Below, in pieces: positions 1 through 6,889 of a stretch of DNA of 13,884 nt (its first letter is position 1; each line of letters opens with the position of its first letter). Origin of the DNA: Lysobacteraceae bacterium. Lineage in GTDB: Bacteria; Pseudomonadota; Gammaproteobacteria; Xanthomonadales; Xanthomonadaceae. Where the stretch lies: the NCBI GenBank assembly GCA_027483745.1, contig JAIXTZ010000313.1:1-13884 (forward strand). The letters run 5' to 3'. The position numbers were made by a program, and so were the translations under genes. A model generated the notes under the pieces. That model searched no databases and had not been told where the DNA came from. It worked only from the letters and a program-made list of their open reading frames with translations.

Positions 1-159
1 CGCGGCACGCCGGTGTTGGGCCTCGACGTGTGGGAACACGCCTACTACCTGAAGTACCGCAACGTCCGCGGCGACTACATCGCGGCCTGGTGGGACGTGG
101 TGAACTGGAACGAAGTGAACCGGCGCTACGCGGCCGCGCGCGCCGCCATGGCGCCCTGA
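1..159 (+). CDS. Superoxide dismutase [Fe/Mn], C-terminal end (5' partial)
   Basis: Open from the first base in frame 1 to a TGA at 157-159, giving the last 52 residues of a Fe/Mn superoxide dismutase. The family signature DVWEHAYY is at visible residues 9-16; its Asp9 and His13 are two of the four metal ligands, and the following helices ([11 protein letters not shown]) are typical of the C-terminal domain. The enzyme converts superoxide to oxygen and hydrogen peroxide, normally as a cytoplasmic dimer. The AAWW-type helix looks more like manganese or cambialistic enzymes than classical iron SodB, but metal choice cannot be decided from this fragment. The remainder lies off the left edge. The gene is convergent with the membrane protein gene on the other strand, with only 16 nt between the two stop codons and no obvious terminator hairpin. 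Confidence 0.93.
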   Translation, partial: RGTPVLGLDVWEHAYYLKYRNVRGDYIAAWWDVVNWNEVNRRYAAARAAMAP

Positions 160-175
160 GCCGCGCGAGAGGCCC

Positions 176-1540
176 TCAGCGCCAGAACGGGATGCGCCAC
201 GGGAGGTCGTCGTCGCCCGTGGCGTTGTCGTCGAGCTTCCGCTGCGATTCGGGCTGGTCGATCTCGAGCAGGAAGGGCCCGGTGCGTTTAGCCCGCACGT
301 CGATCATCACCTGGAAGCCCCGGCGATCGTGCCGGGCATCCTCGCTCCACCACCACGGGGCATCGACAGGGCGTCCGTCCAGTCGGATGGGCTGCGTGGC
401 GGCGAGGCAGTCGAGCACGGCGCGGCTTTTCGCGAAATCGGCCCGCCAATCGCTGCGTTCTTTTGGCGCGCAGCGCGCCAGCGCGGCGTCGTGCCACTCC
501 GGTACGTAGGGAATCCAGAGCTTCGCGTAGGGGCCGGTGAGCACGTCGCTGGGGAGCGACGGCGCATGCTGCAGGTCGCCCGCACGCTGGCGGTCGAGGT
601 AGTGCGAGGCGCGCAGCGTGCCCGTGTCGCCGGCATCCAGACGTGGGAAATCCCCGTCCAATAGCGGGCCGAGGCCACGGTTCTGCAGCACGGGCAGCAG
701 CAAGGCCATCAGCACGACCACCGACACGAGCGCGGCGATGGCGACCTGTGCCCGCCAGCCGCGCTTCGCGCCGGCGACGCGATACGTCGCCATCGTGGTG
801 CCCAGGTTCCGATCGGCGGTGAATCCCAGGGCCGCGTAAACCCGCAGGACACGAACCACCGCGCGGTGCGCCGGGCGTCCATGCTTGCCGGCGTGGTTGT
901 CGAGCAGGGTGGCCAGCATCAGGGGCAGCATGAATGCCCCGAGGAAAACGAAGCACAGGGTGCTGACGTGTTCGTCGAGTCCGAGGCCCATCGCCAGCGC
1001 ATAGGCCACGAGGAAGATCGCGCCCAGGGTCAAGGTCAGCCCGGCCATCATCTTGGCCAGTCCCAGTGCGGCGCCGAAGACGAGCGTCGCCGCGTCGTCG
1101 AGCGCCGCGATGCGCTGTGGCAGCGCATCGAGGGCTTCGCCGAGCAGGGTGCGTTGTCCTGGGCCGAGGTTCTGGTTGTGGCGCAACTGGCCTTCCGGAT
1201 CCACCGACCGCAGCCCGACCAGTGACACCCAGGCGGCGCGCAGCAGCAAGTGGGCGAGGAAGCCGAGCGCGAGCCCAAGAACGCCGCCCTGCACGTACAG
1301 GCCCAGCGGGCTGAGGATGCCGCCCAGTTCCCTCGGCAGCCGCTCGATCAGCCAGAACACCGCGACGTTGAGTTCGGCATAGGCCTGGAACAGCGCGAAC
1401 ACGGTCGCGCCGGAGAGCAGGATCTCCATTTCCCAGGTCGGGGTGGTGCGCTTGGGCAGCGTGTCGCCGGTGTCACTGGCGGCGGGCGTGGGGGTCTGGG
1501 TCATGGGCCGGGGGTTCCGAGGTCTTTGGAACGCTGCCAC
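176..1540 (-). CDS. Unrecognised multi-pass membrane protein with soluble C-terminal domain
   Basis: I do not recognise this 454-residue protein. It has about five hydrophobic segments (roughly residues 40-64, 80-110, 151-184, 190-214, 265-285), a 50-residue polar loop between the fourth and fifth, and a soluble tail of about 165 residues holding two cysteines (357 and 378), a tryptophan triplet near 396-398 and a short beta-rich end. The first helix begins right after a [13 protein letters not shown] stretch, which looks like a conserved entry. The GTG at 1540 is chosen because a GGAG (1550-1553) lies 9 nt upstream, the same spacing as at the DUF885 start. An ATG at 1504 (442 residues, MTQTP...) has no Shine-Dalgarno but is also plausible. 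It follows the DJ-1/PfpI gene by 36 nt and is probably the last gene of that operon. A channel, transporter or sensor role would be speculation. Confidence 0.8.
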   Translation of the reverse strand: MAAFQRPRNPRPMTQTPTPAASDTGDTLPKRTTPTWEMEILLSGATVFALFQAYAELNVAVFWLIERLPRELGGILSPLGLYVQGGVLGLALGFLAHLLLRAAWVSLVGLRSVDPEGQLRHNQNLGPGQRTLLGEALDALPQRIAALDDAATLVFGAALGLAKMMAGLTLTLGAIFLVAYALAMGLGLDEHVSTLCFVFLGAFMLPLMLATLLDNHAGKHGRPAHRAVVRVLRVYAALGFTADRNLGTTMATYRVAGAKRGWRAQVAIAALVSVVVLMALLLPVLQNRGLGPLLDGDFPRLDAGDTGTLRASHYLDRQRAGDLQHAPSLPSDVLTGPYAKLWIPYVPEWHDAALARCAPKERSDWRADFAKSRAVLDCLAATQPIRLDGRPVDAPWWWSEDARHDRRGFQVMIDVRAKRTGPFLLEIDQPESQRKLDDNATGDDDLPWRIPFWR

Positions 1541-1576
1541 GCCGCGACGCTCCGGGCAATCACGCCCACGACGCGT

Positions 1577-2212
1577 TCAAGCTTCGGGAAGGCGCCGCGC
1601 GTCGCTTTCCGGCCACGGGTATTCCATGTGCGCCGCGGTGGCGCGCGCGAGCGCCTCGCCGAAATCGGCTTCGATGAGCTTCAGCGCGAGGTCGATGCCG
1701 GCGCTGATGCCCGCCGAGCTGGCGATGCGCCCATCGATCACCCAGTGCCGTTCGCGCTGCACCTGCACCGACGGCCAGTCCCGCGCCATCCAGTCGAGGC
1801 TCTTCCAGTGCGTGGTGGCCCGCACGCCATCAAGTTGCCCGGCTTCCGCCAGCAGAAGGCTGCCCGTGCACACCGACGCCAACCGGCGCGGCTGCGGCGC
1901 AGCCCGGCGAAGCCAAGCGAGGAAGGTGGCGTCCTGCAGCAGCGGCCGCACGCCGTAGCCTCCGGGCACGAGGAGCGTGTCGAGTGAGGCCGGGTCGAGT
2001 TCGGCGATCGTCGTGTCGGGTTGCACCTTCAGCCCGCCGCGGCAGTGCACGAGGCCGGGGCGGACCCCGGCCACGATCACCTCGTACGGCGACGCGGATT
2101 CGCGGCGCGTGGCTTCGTCGAGGCGCAACGCCGAGAACACCTCGAAGGGCCCGGCGAAGTCGAGCACCTCGACCTCGTCGAACACCACGATGGCAAGGCG
2201 CGGCCGGCTCAC
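1577..2212 (-). CDS. DJ-1/PfpI family protein, isonitrile hydratase-like
   Basis: A 211-residue class I glutamine amidotransferase-like protein of the DJ-1/PfpI superfamily, cytoplasmic. The nucleophile elbow is [13 protein letters not shown] with Cys115; ATTHW at 132-136 and [12 protein letters not shown] at 166-177 match the isonitrile hydratase branch (InhA of Pseudomonas), which hydrates isonitriles to N-substituted formamides. Asp18 in the N-terminal [11 protein letters not shown] motif and Thr116 beside the cysteine correspond to residues important in that enzyme, as I recall the family. There is no AraC DNA-binding domain, so this is not a GlxA-type regulator. It starts with GTG, whose bases overlap the SDR stop (GTGA), with a GAGGA just ahead inside the SDR gene, so the two are probably translationally coupled. 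Family assignment is firm; the isonitrile substrate is inference. Confidence 0.88.
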   Translation of the reverse strand: MSRPRLAIVVFDEVEVLDFAGPFEVFSALRLDEATRRESASPYEVIVAGVRPGLVHCRGGLKVQPDTTIAELDPASLDTLLVPGGYGVRPLLQDATFLAWLRRAAPQPRRLASVCTGSLLLAEAGQLDGVRATTHWKSLDWMARDWPSVQVQRERHWVIDGRIASSAGISAGIDLALKLIEADFGEALARATAAHMEYPWPESDARRLPEA

Positions 2213-3018
2213 GCGTCCTCGCGCGTGGGGGCCGCAGCGGCCCCGGCCAGCAGACCGCCGTCGACATTGAATTCGGCACCGGTGATGTACGTGGCTTCAT
2301 CGGAGGCCAGCAGGACGGCGAGCGCCGCGACTTCCTCCGCCTGCCCGAAACGGCGAAGCGGGGTGTCGGCCACGAAGGCCGCCATGCGCGCCTCGCGGTC
2401 CGGGCCGTCGCCGAGCATCGGCTCCCACATCGGCGTGAGCACCGCGGCGGGCTGGATGACGTTGCAGCGGATGGCCGTGCCCTGCTCGGCAGCCCACAAC
2501 GCCACGCTGCGGGTGTGGTTGCGGACGGCGCCCTTGGCCGACGCGTAGGCGGCGGCCCCCGGGATGCCCACCACGCCGGAGCGCGAACCGATGTTGATGA
2601 TGCTTCCACGCCCAGCGGGACGCATCGCCCGCAGGGCCTCGCGGCAGCCGAGGAACACGCCGTCCAGCGTGGTGCGGTGCACGCGCTGCCAGTCGGCCAG
2701 CGAGGCCTGGCAGGGATCCTGCGGTGCGCTGCTTTCTTCGAAGCCGGTGATGCCCGCGTTGTTCACCAGCACGTCGAGGCGGGAGTGCGCGGCGAGCAGC
2801 GCGGCCACGACCGCGGCCCAATCCGCCTCCTCGCGCACGTCGAGGCGGCCATAGCGCGTGCCTGCTCCAAGCGCGGCGGCGAGGGTGCGGCCCTCGTCGT
2901 CGCGCACGTCGGTCAGCCAGACCACCGCCCCTTCCGCCAGGAAGGCGCGGGCGATGGCGGCACCGATGCCGCGCGCGGCACCGGTGACCAGGCACACCTT
3001 GCCCTCCAGTCGACCCAA
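2209..3018 (-). CDS. SDR family NAD(P)-dependent oxidoreductase
   Basis: A classical short-chain dehydrogenase/reductase of 269 residues. It has the Rossmann glycine motif TGAARGIG (12-19), Asp37 at the end of the second strand (favouring NAD over NADP), NNAG (86-89), catalytic Ser145, and the YxxxK pair Tyr158/Lys162. The C-terminal FNVDGG motif is at 250-255. Substrate is unknown; the nearest look is to cyclopentanol or steroid-alcohol dehydrogenases that begin MGRLxGKV. The start is a TTG, 6 nt after the DUF885 stop. The alternative GTG at codon 8 has a good GGAGG but would cut off the first strand residues usually present in the family. A Pro-Ala replaces the usual Pro-Gly after the catalytic region ([10 protein letters not shown]). 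It sits between DUF885 and DJ-1/PfpI in a tightly packed operon. Confidence 0.93.
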   Translation of the reverse strand: MGRLEGKVCLVTGAARGIGAAIARAFLAEGAVVWLTDVRDDEGRTLAAALGAGTRYGRLDVREEADWAAVVAALLAAHSRLDVLVNNAGITGFEESSAPQDPCQASLADWQRVHRTTLDGVFLGCREALRAMRPAGRGSIINIGSRSGVVGIPGAAAYASAKGAVRNHTRSVALWAAEQGTAIRCNVIQPAAVLTPMWEPMLGDGPDREARMAAFVADTPLRRFGQAEEVAALAVLLASDEATYITGAEFNVDGGLLAGAAAAPTREDA

Positions 3019-3024
3019 GCCGAC

Positions 3025-4848
3025 TCAGCCCTTGCGCGCCGCGATGAAGCGGTCGAGCTTCGCCTCCAGCACCGAGAGCGGCAGTGAGCCGTCTTCCAGC
3101 ACTTCGGCATGGAAGGCCTTGATGTCGAAGCGGTCGCCCAGCGCTTCTTCCGCGCGCGCGCGGAGCTCGAGGATCTTCAGTTCGCCGATCTTGTAGGCCA
3201 AGGCCTGGCCCGGGATGGCGATGTAGCGTTCGGCTTCGGAGACGGCCTCGGTGTCGGTCGTCGCCGAGTTCGCCTTCATGTAGGCGATGACCTGCTCGCG
3301 GGTCCAGCCCTTGCTGTGCAGGCCGGTGTCGACGACGAGGCGGATGGCGCGCCAGATCTCGGCCTGCAGGCGGCCGAAGTACTGCTGCGGCGTGTCGTAG
3401 GCGCCGAGCTCCTTGCCCAGCGACTCGGCGTACAGGCCCCAACCCTCGGCGAAGGCCGTCTCGCCGCCGAAGCGGCGGAACATCGGCAGGTCGGTCAGTT
3501 CCTGCTGCAGCGCGATCTGGAAGTGGTGGCCGGGCACGGCTTCATGCAGGTACAGCGCGTCGCGGTCCCAGTTCTTGCGGCTCGGCAGGTCGTAAGTGTT
3601 CACGTAGAACACGCCCGGGCGCGTGCCGTCCTGGCTCGGGCCCTGGTAGCTGCCGCCGGCTGCCGAGGCGGCGCGGAAGGCTTCCACCGGGCGGATCTCG
3701 AAGCCGGCCTTCGGGACCAGCGAGAACAGTTCCTTGGCGCGCACGTCGATGCGCTCGCGCAGGGAGTTGTAGTCGGCGAGCAGCGCCTCTTCGGTCGGGT
3801 ACTCGTACGCCTTCGCCGTCGTCATGTGCACGAAGAAGTCCTGCAGGCTGCCTTCGAAGCCCATCTGCTTCATCACGTCATGCATCTCGCCCTGGATGCG
3901 CGCCACTTCGGCGAGGCCGATGTCGTGGATCTGCGCCGGCGTGAGGTCGGTCGTCGTCTGCACCTTGGCGAGGTAGGCGTACCAGGCCTCGCCGTCCGGC
4001 AGTGCCGAAATCGCGACCGTGTCGCGGGTCTTCGGCAGGTATTCCTCGGCGACGAAGCGGCGCAGCTCGCGGTAGGCCGGCATCAGCTGCTCGTCGATCA
4101 GCGTGCGGTAGGCGGCCGTGAGGCGCGCCTTCTCCGCGGCGGGCATGTCGGCCGGCAGGTTGGCGATGGGGCGCCAGAACAGCGTGTCCTCGGGCTTGTC
4201 CTTGATCAGCGCGTCGAGCTGCGGGATCACCTTCTGCATCAGCACGCGCGGCTGCACCACGCCGCTGGCCATGCCTTCGCGCATGTTGCCCTGCATGGTG
4301 GTGAACAGCACCGGCAGGCGCGAGGCGCGCTTCAGCCAGTTGTCGTAGTCCTGCACGGTCTTGAACGGCTGGGCGTTGGTGCCCGAGCCGAGCTGCGCGA
4401 ACAACGCAGCGACGTTGCGGAACTGGTCGAGCGGCTGCTGCCAGCTCGGGAAGCGCTCGCCCTCGATCTCCAGTTTCAGTTCGCGCAGCAGGATCTCCGC
4501 GCTCAAGCGCCGTTGCGGCGAGAGGGCGTCGAGGTCGAGGGCTTCGACGCGGGCCAGCCAGGCCTTGTTGAAGGCCGAGGCTTCGGCGCGGCTTTCCGCA
4601 CTGAAGAGGTCGGGCAGCTGGTCGTTGTAGCGGGCGTCGCCGACGAAGGTGGCGCGCAGCGGGGAGAGCTTCAGCGAGGCTTCCCAGTACTCGGCGAACA
4701 GCGCATCGGCGGCGGCATCGGCGGGCTGCACGGCCTCGCTGGCCGCCGTGGTCGCCGGTGCCGCGGGTGTCGACTGCGCGTGGGCAAGGGCGGGCAGGCC
4801 GACGGCGAGGCTGATCGCGAGGGCGAGGGAGAGCGGGCGCAAGGGCAT
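3025..4848 (-). CDS. DUF885 family exported metallopeptidase-like protein
   Basis: A 607-residue protein of the DUF885 family, which belongs to the zincin-like peptidases. A clear Sec signal peptide (Arg4, hydrophobic core, ALAHA) predicts cleavage after Ala24, so it should act in the periplasm or as a lipid-free exported protein. The family motif HEAVPGHH is at 435-442 (His435, Glu436, His441) and the second motif FAEGWGLYAE at 466-475 supplies a likely third ligand, Glu468. The length matches full-length family members. The physiological substrate is not established; peptide hydrolysis is inferred. The ATG at 4848 is chosen over the 169-codon upstream extension because it begins the signal peptide and has GGAG 9 nt upstream (4858-4861). 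It heads the DUF885-SDR-DJ-1 operon, behind an 86-nt gap containing a 28-bp palindrome. Confidence 0.93.
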   Translation of the reverse strand: MPLRPLSLALAISLAVGLPALAHAQSTPAAPATTAASEAVQPADAAADALFAEYWEASLKLSPLRATFVGDARYNDQLPDLFSAESRAEASAFNKAWLARVEALDLDALSPQRRLSAEILLRELKLEIEGERFPSWQQPLDQFRNVAALFAQLGSGTNAQPFKTVQDYDNWLKRASRLPVLFTTMQGNMREGMASGVVQPRVLMQKVIPQLDALIKDKPEDTLFWRPIANLPADMPAAEKARLTAAYRTLIDEQLMPAYRELRRFVAEEYLPKTRDTVAISALPDGEAWYAYLAKVQTTTDLTPAQIHDIGLAEVARIQGEMHDVMKQMGFEGSLQDFFVHMTTAKAYEYPTEEALLADYNSLRERIDVRAKELFSLVPKAGFEIRPVEAFRAASAAGGSYQGPSQDGTRPGVFYVNTYDLPSRKNWDRDALYLHEAVPGHHFQIALQQELTDLPMFRRFGGETAFAEGWGLYAESLGKELGAYDTPQQYFGRLQAEIWRAIRLVVDTGLHSKGWTREQVIAYMKANSATTDTEAVSEAERYIAIPGQALAYKIGELKILELRARAEEALGDRFDIKAFHAEVLEDGSLPLSVLEAKLDRFIAARKG

Positions 4849-4857
4849 GGCGGGAAA

Positions 4858-4861
4858 CTCC
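4858..4861 (-). promoter_or_regulatory. Ribosome binding site of the DUF885 gene
   Basis: GGAG on the minus strand, 9 nt ahead of the ATG at 4848. It decides the start in favour of the signal-peptide methionine and against the long in-frame upstream extension. Confidence 0.6.
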
Positions 4862-4875
4862 GGCAGCGGTCGACA

Positions 4876-4903
4876 CGGAAGGTCGGGGAACCCCGAGCTT
4901 CCG
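4876..4903. repeat. 28-bp near-perfect palindrome between two operons
   Basis: On the plus strand the arms are CGGAAG (4876-4881) and CTTCCG (4898-4903), then a single G-G mismatch (4882/4897), then TCGGGG (4883-4888) and CCCCGA (4891-4896) around AA. It starts 31 nt after the stop of the CEAC thioredoxin-like gene and lies 27 nt before the DUF885 start. As RNA it would form a strong 11-12 bp hairpin with one mismatch. No U-run follows, so it is not a textbook terminator. It may be a terminator of the upstream operon, an mRNA-stabilising hairpin, or an operator for the DUF885 operon. Confidence 0.6.
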
Positions 4904-4934
4904 CCGGTGTGAAGACGGCCGCATGGGCCTGAGG

Positions 4935-5456
4935 TCACGGTGACGCCGGTGGCCGTGCCCCTTCCAGCCGCAAGGCCCGATCGAGCCGCGCGCGGGCTTC
5001 GGCGTTCCACGGGCCGGCGTGCTCGAAGCGCCATCGCGCGCGCTCGTTGCGCAGCACGACGGCGGGCAGCGTGGTGCGCGTGAGGTCCGCGGGCAGGACG
5101 TCGGTCGGTGGCACGCGCAGGCGCGCGGCCCAGGCCGCGAGCGCCGCGTCGTCCGCCACCGGCCCGTCGGCCTCGCGGGTGAGCAGATGCACCACCCGCA
5201 GGTCGCGCGGCAAGCTCGGGCGGAGCGCCCGCCATTGCGCCACGCACGCCTCGCAGGACGATGCGCCGTACACCACCAGGAAGGGCGCGCCGCGCAACGG
5301 CGAGAAATCGGGCTCGCCTCGCAGGCCCGGCGGCTCGTCGCCGTGGACCCACCACGCCAAGGCCAGCACCAGGCCGACGCCGACGAAGAACCCGGCGTTC
5401 AGGGTGAGGGTGCGCTTGCGCGGCTTGGGTCGTTCACCAATGCGCGAGGCGCGCAC
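4935..5456 (-). CDS. Membrane-anchored thioredoxin-fold protein with CEAC motif
   Basis: A 173-residue protein with a basic N-terminus (KPRKR), one membrane segment at about 20-37, and a soluble domain predicted outside the cytoplasm. The domain carries SSCEAC (Cys68, Cys71) after a hydrophobic strand (FLVVYGA) and a TLP at 129-131, which together are the CxxC active site and cis-proline of the thioredoxin fold. A thiol-disulfide exchange role in the periplasm is inferred; the partner is unknown. It is not a standard DsbA, DsbE or TlpA and lacks the usual WCxxC tryptophan, so the assignment rests on the motif pair. The GTG start at 5456 lies 3 nt after the stop of the queuosine transporter, with AGGG 7 nt upstream, so it is the third gene of that operon. 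Confidence 0.78.
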   Translation of the reverse strand: MRASRIGERPKPRKRTLTLNAGFFVGVGLVLALAWWVHGDEPPGLRGEPDFSPLRGAPFLVVYGASSCEACVAQWRALRPSLPRDLRVVHLLTREADGPVADDAALAAWAARLRVPPTDVLPADLTRTTLPAVVLRNERARWRFEHAGPWNAEARARLDRALRLEGARPPASP

Positions 5457-5459
5457 GGC

Positions 5460-6227
5460 TCAGCCCTGTGCGGCGGCCATCCGCAGCTGCTCGGCGCGTT
5501 CGCGACCGAGCCACGCGGTGAAGGCGCGGCGCGCGAGATAGATCAGCGGGATCAGTGCGATCGCCGCCGCGACCTTGTAGCCGTAGTTCACCGTGCCCAC
5601 CGCCAGCCACAGCGAGGTCGGCCAGGCCTGCGGGCCGATCACGAAGCCGATGTAGAGCACGACGAAGCTGTCGATGAGCTGCGAGACGGCCGTCGAGCCG
5701 GTGGCGCGAAGCCATACCGAGCGCTCGCCGGTCATCCGGCGGATGCGCACGAACACCGCGACGTCGATCAGCTGGCCGACCAGGAACGCCACCGTCGACC
5801 CGACGATCAGCCAAAGGCCTTGTCCGAAGATCGCCGCGAACGCCGCCTGCTGGTCCGGCACGCCGTTGGCCTGCGCGGCGCCGACCCACCAGTCCGCCGG
5901 TACCAGCGCGATCGCCGCGTAGGCGAAGGCGAAGCCGTAGAGGATCAGGCCGACCGACAGCAGGCTGATGAAGCGAACGCCGCGCCAGCCGTAGAACTCG
6001 TTGACGAGGTCGGTGAGCACGAAGATCAGCGGCCATACCAGCACGCCCGCGGTGAACGACAGCGAGCCGCTCTGGCCGAACAGCGACCACTCGAAGGGCG
6101 CGACGCCCAGCGTGTCCTCGAGGGCGAAGATCTTCACGCCGATCAGGTTGGCGAGCACGGCGTTGACGGCGAAGAACGCCGCGAGAACGAGGAAAAGCCG
6201 CGTGGCGCGGTCGTCGAGCACGGTCAC
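5460..6227 (-). CDS. Queuosine precursor transporter (VUT/YhhQ family)
   Basis: A 255-residue integral membrane protein of the YhhQ/VUT family (PF02592), which imports queuosine precursors such as preQ0/preQ1 for tRNA anticodon modification. Family landmarks are NLIGVKIF (27-34), the FVLTDLVNEFYG motif (69-80) and the STAVSQLIDS motif (178-187), with about six hydrophobic segments. The GTG at 6227 is chosen because it overlaps the DUF502 stop as GTGA and is preceded by GAGGGA about 8 nt away; a second GTG two codons later is possible. The 159-codon upstream extension in frame is arginine/proline-rich noise over DUF502. Substrate is inferred from the family. Confidence 0.92.
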   Translation of the reverse strand: MTVLDDRATRLFLVLAAFFAVNAVLANLIGVKIFALEDTLGVAPFEWSLFGQSGSLSFTAGVLVWPLIFVLTDLVNEFYGWRGVRFISLLSVGLILYGFAFAYAAIALVPADWWVGAAQANGVPDQQAAFAAIFGQGLWLIVGSTVAFLVGQLIDVAVFVRIRRMTGERSVWLRATGSTAVSQLIDSFVVLYIGFVIGPQAWPTSLWLAVGTVNYGYKVAAAIALIPLIYLARRAFTAWLGRERAEQLRMAAAQG

Positions 6228-6871
6228 GGGCGCGGTCCCTCGAACGGTACTTCCTTCGGTGCCACGGCGCCCCCGGAAATGATGAAGGCCATCGCCTCGT
6301 CGAAGCTCCACTGCGTCGGCGTCAGGCGGTCGACCGGCACGATCTCGAGGTAGCCCGAGGTCGGGTTCGGCGTGGTCGGCACGTACACGGCCGCGAGCTC
6401 GCGGCCGGTGCCTTCCTCGCGCAGCGTGCGGGTGACGAAGCCGACGGCCTTCATGTCGCGGTGCGGGAAGTCGATCAACACCACGCGCTGGGCGCCGCCG
6501 CCCGGCGGATGCTGCAGCAGGTCGAGCAGCTTGCGGGCGCTGGAGTAGATGACGTTGACGAGCGGCACGCGCGCGATCAGGCCTTCGGTCCAGCGCAGCA
6601 GGGTCTGGCCGACGACGCGACGGGTCAGGGCACCGACGCCGACGATGATGAGCAGGGTGCCCACCAGGGCCACGACCGGCAGCACCCACGGGTGGGCGGC
6701 CCAACCGAACAGCTCGGGCTGTGCACCGGCCAAACCGGTCAGCAGCGGCCCCACCCAGGGGCGCGAGAGGTCGGACAGCAGGGTGAAGACGACGCTGACC
6801 ACCAGCCAGGCCAACCAGAGCGGCAGCAGGGTCAGCAGGCCGGTGAGGAACCAGGTGCGGAGATTGCGCAT
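6224..6871 (-). CDS. DUF502 family membrane protein
   Basis: A 215-residue DUF502 protein, a family of unknown function widespread in bacteria. It has two membrane segments (about 7-31 and 62-82), then a cytoplasmic domain with the family motifs RVPLVNVIYSSARKLLD (101-117) and VYVPTTPNPTSGYLEIVP (162-179). Length is normal for the family. The ATG at 6871 follows the kinase stop by 18 nt. There is no good Shine-Dalgarno; instead a TACGAT hexamer ends 6 nt ahead of the ATG and could be a -10 element giving a leaderless message. Its stop overlaps the transporter start by 4 nt, so the two are probably coupled. Confidence 0.93.
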   Translation of the reverse strand: MRNLRTWFLTGLLTLLPLWLAWLVVSVVFTLLSDLSRPWVGPLLTGLAGAQPELFGWAAHPWVLPVVALVGTLLIIVGVGALTRRVVGQTLLRWTEGLIARVPLVNVIYSSARKLLDLLQHPPGGGAQRVVLIDFPHRDMKAVGFVTRTLREEGTGRELAAVYVPTTPNPTSGYLEIVPVDRLTPTQWSFDEAMAFIISGGAVAPKEVPFEGPRP

Positions 6872-6877
6872 GCCGCC

Positions 6878-6883
6878 ATCGTA
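6878..6883 (-). promoter_or_regulatory. Candidate -10 element, possibly leaderless start of DUF502 operon
   Basis: TACGAT on the minus strand matches four of six positions of TATAAT, including the first two and last two, and ends 6 nt before the DUF502 ATG, so transcription could begin at or next to the start codon. No convincing -35 hexamer is seen 16-18 nt upstream, and the spacing could be chance in an 18-nt gap. Confidence 0.3.
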
Positions 6884-6889
6884 GCGGGC

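Noticed and set aside
3109..4932. 607-codon plus-strand open frame antisense to DUF885
   Set aside because: Its translation is Arg/Gly/Val/His-rich with no domain. It mirrors the third-position GC bias of the real gene, and the equal length is coincidence.
4849..5355. 169-residue N-terminal extension of DUF885
   Set aside because: Arg/Ala-rich, overlaps the CEAC gene out of frame, and would bury the signal peptide; the ATG at 4848 has its own GGAG.
6228..6704. N-terminal extension of the queuosine transporter
   Set aside because: Out-of-frame reading of DUF502; the GTG overlapping the DUF502 stop is the natural start.
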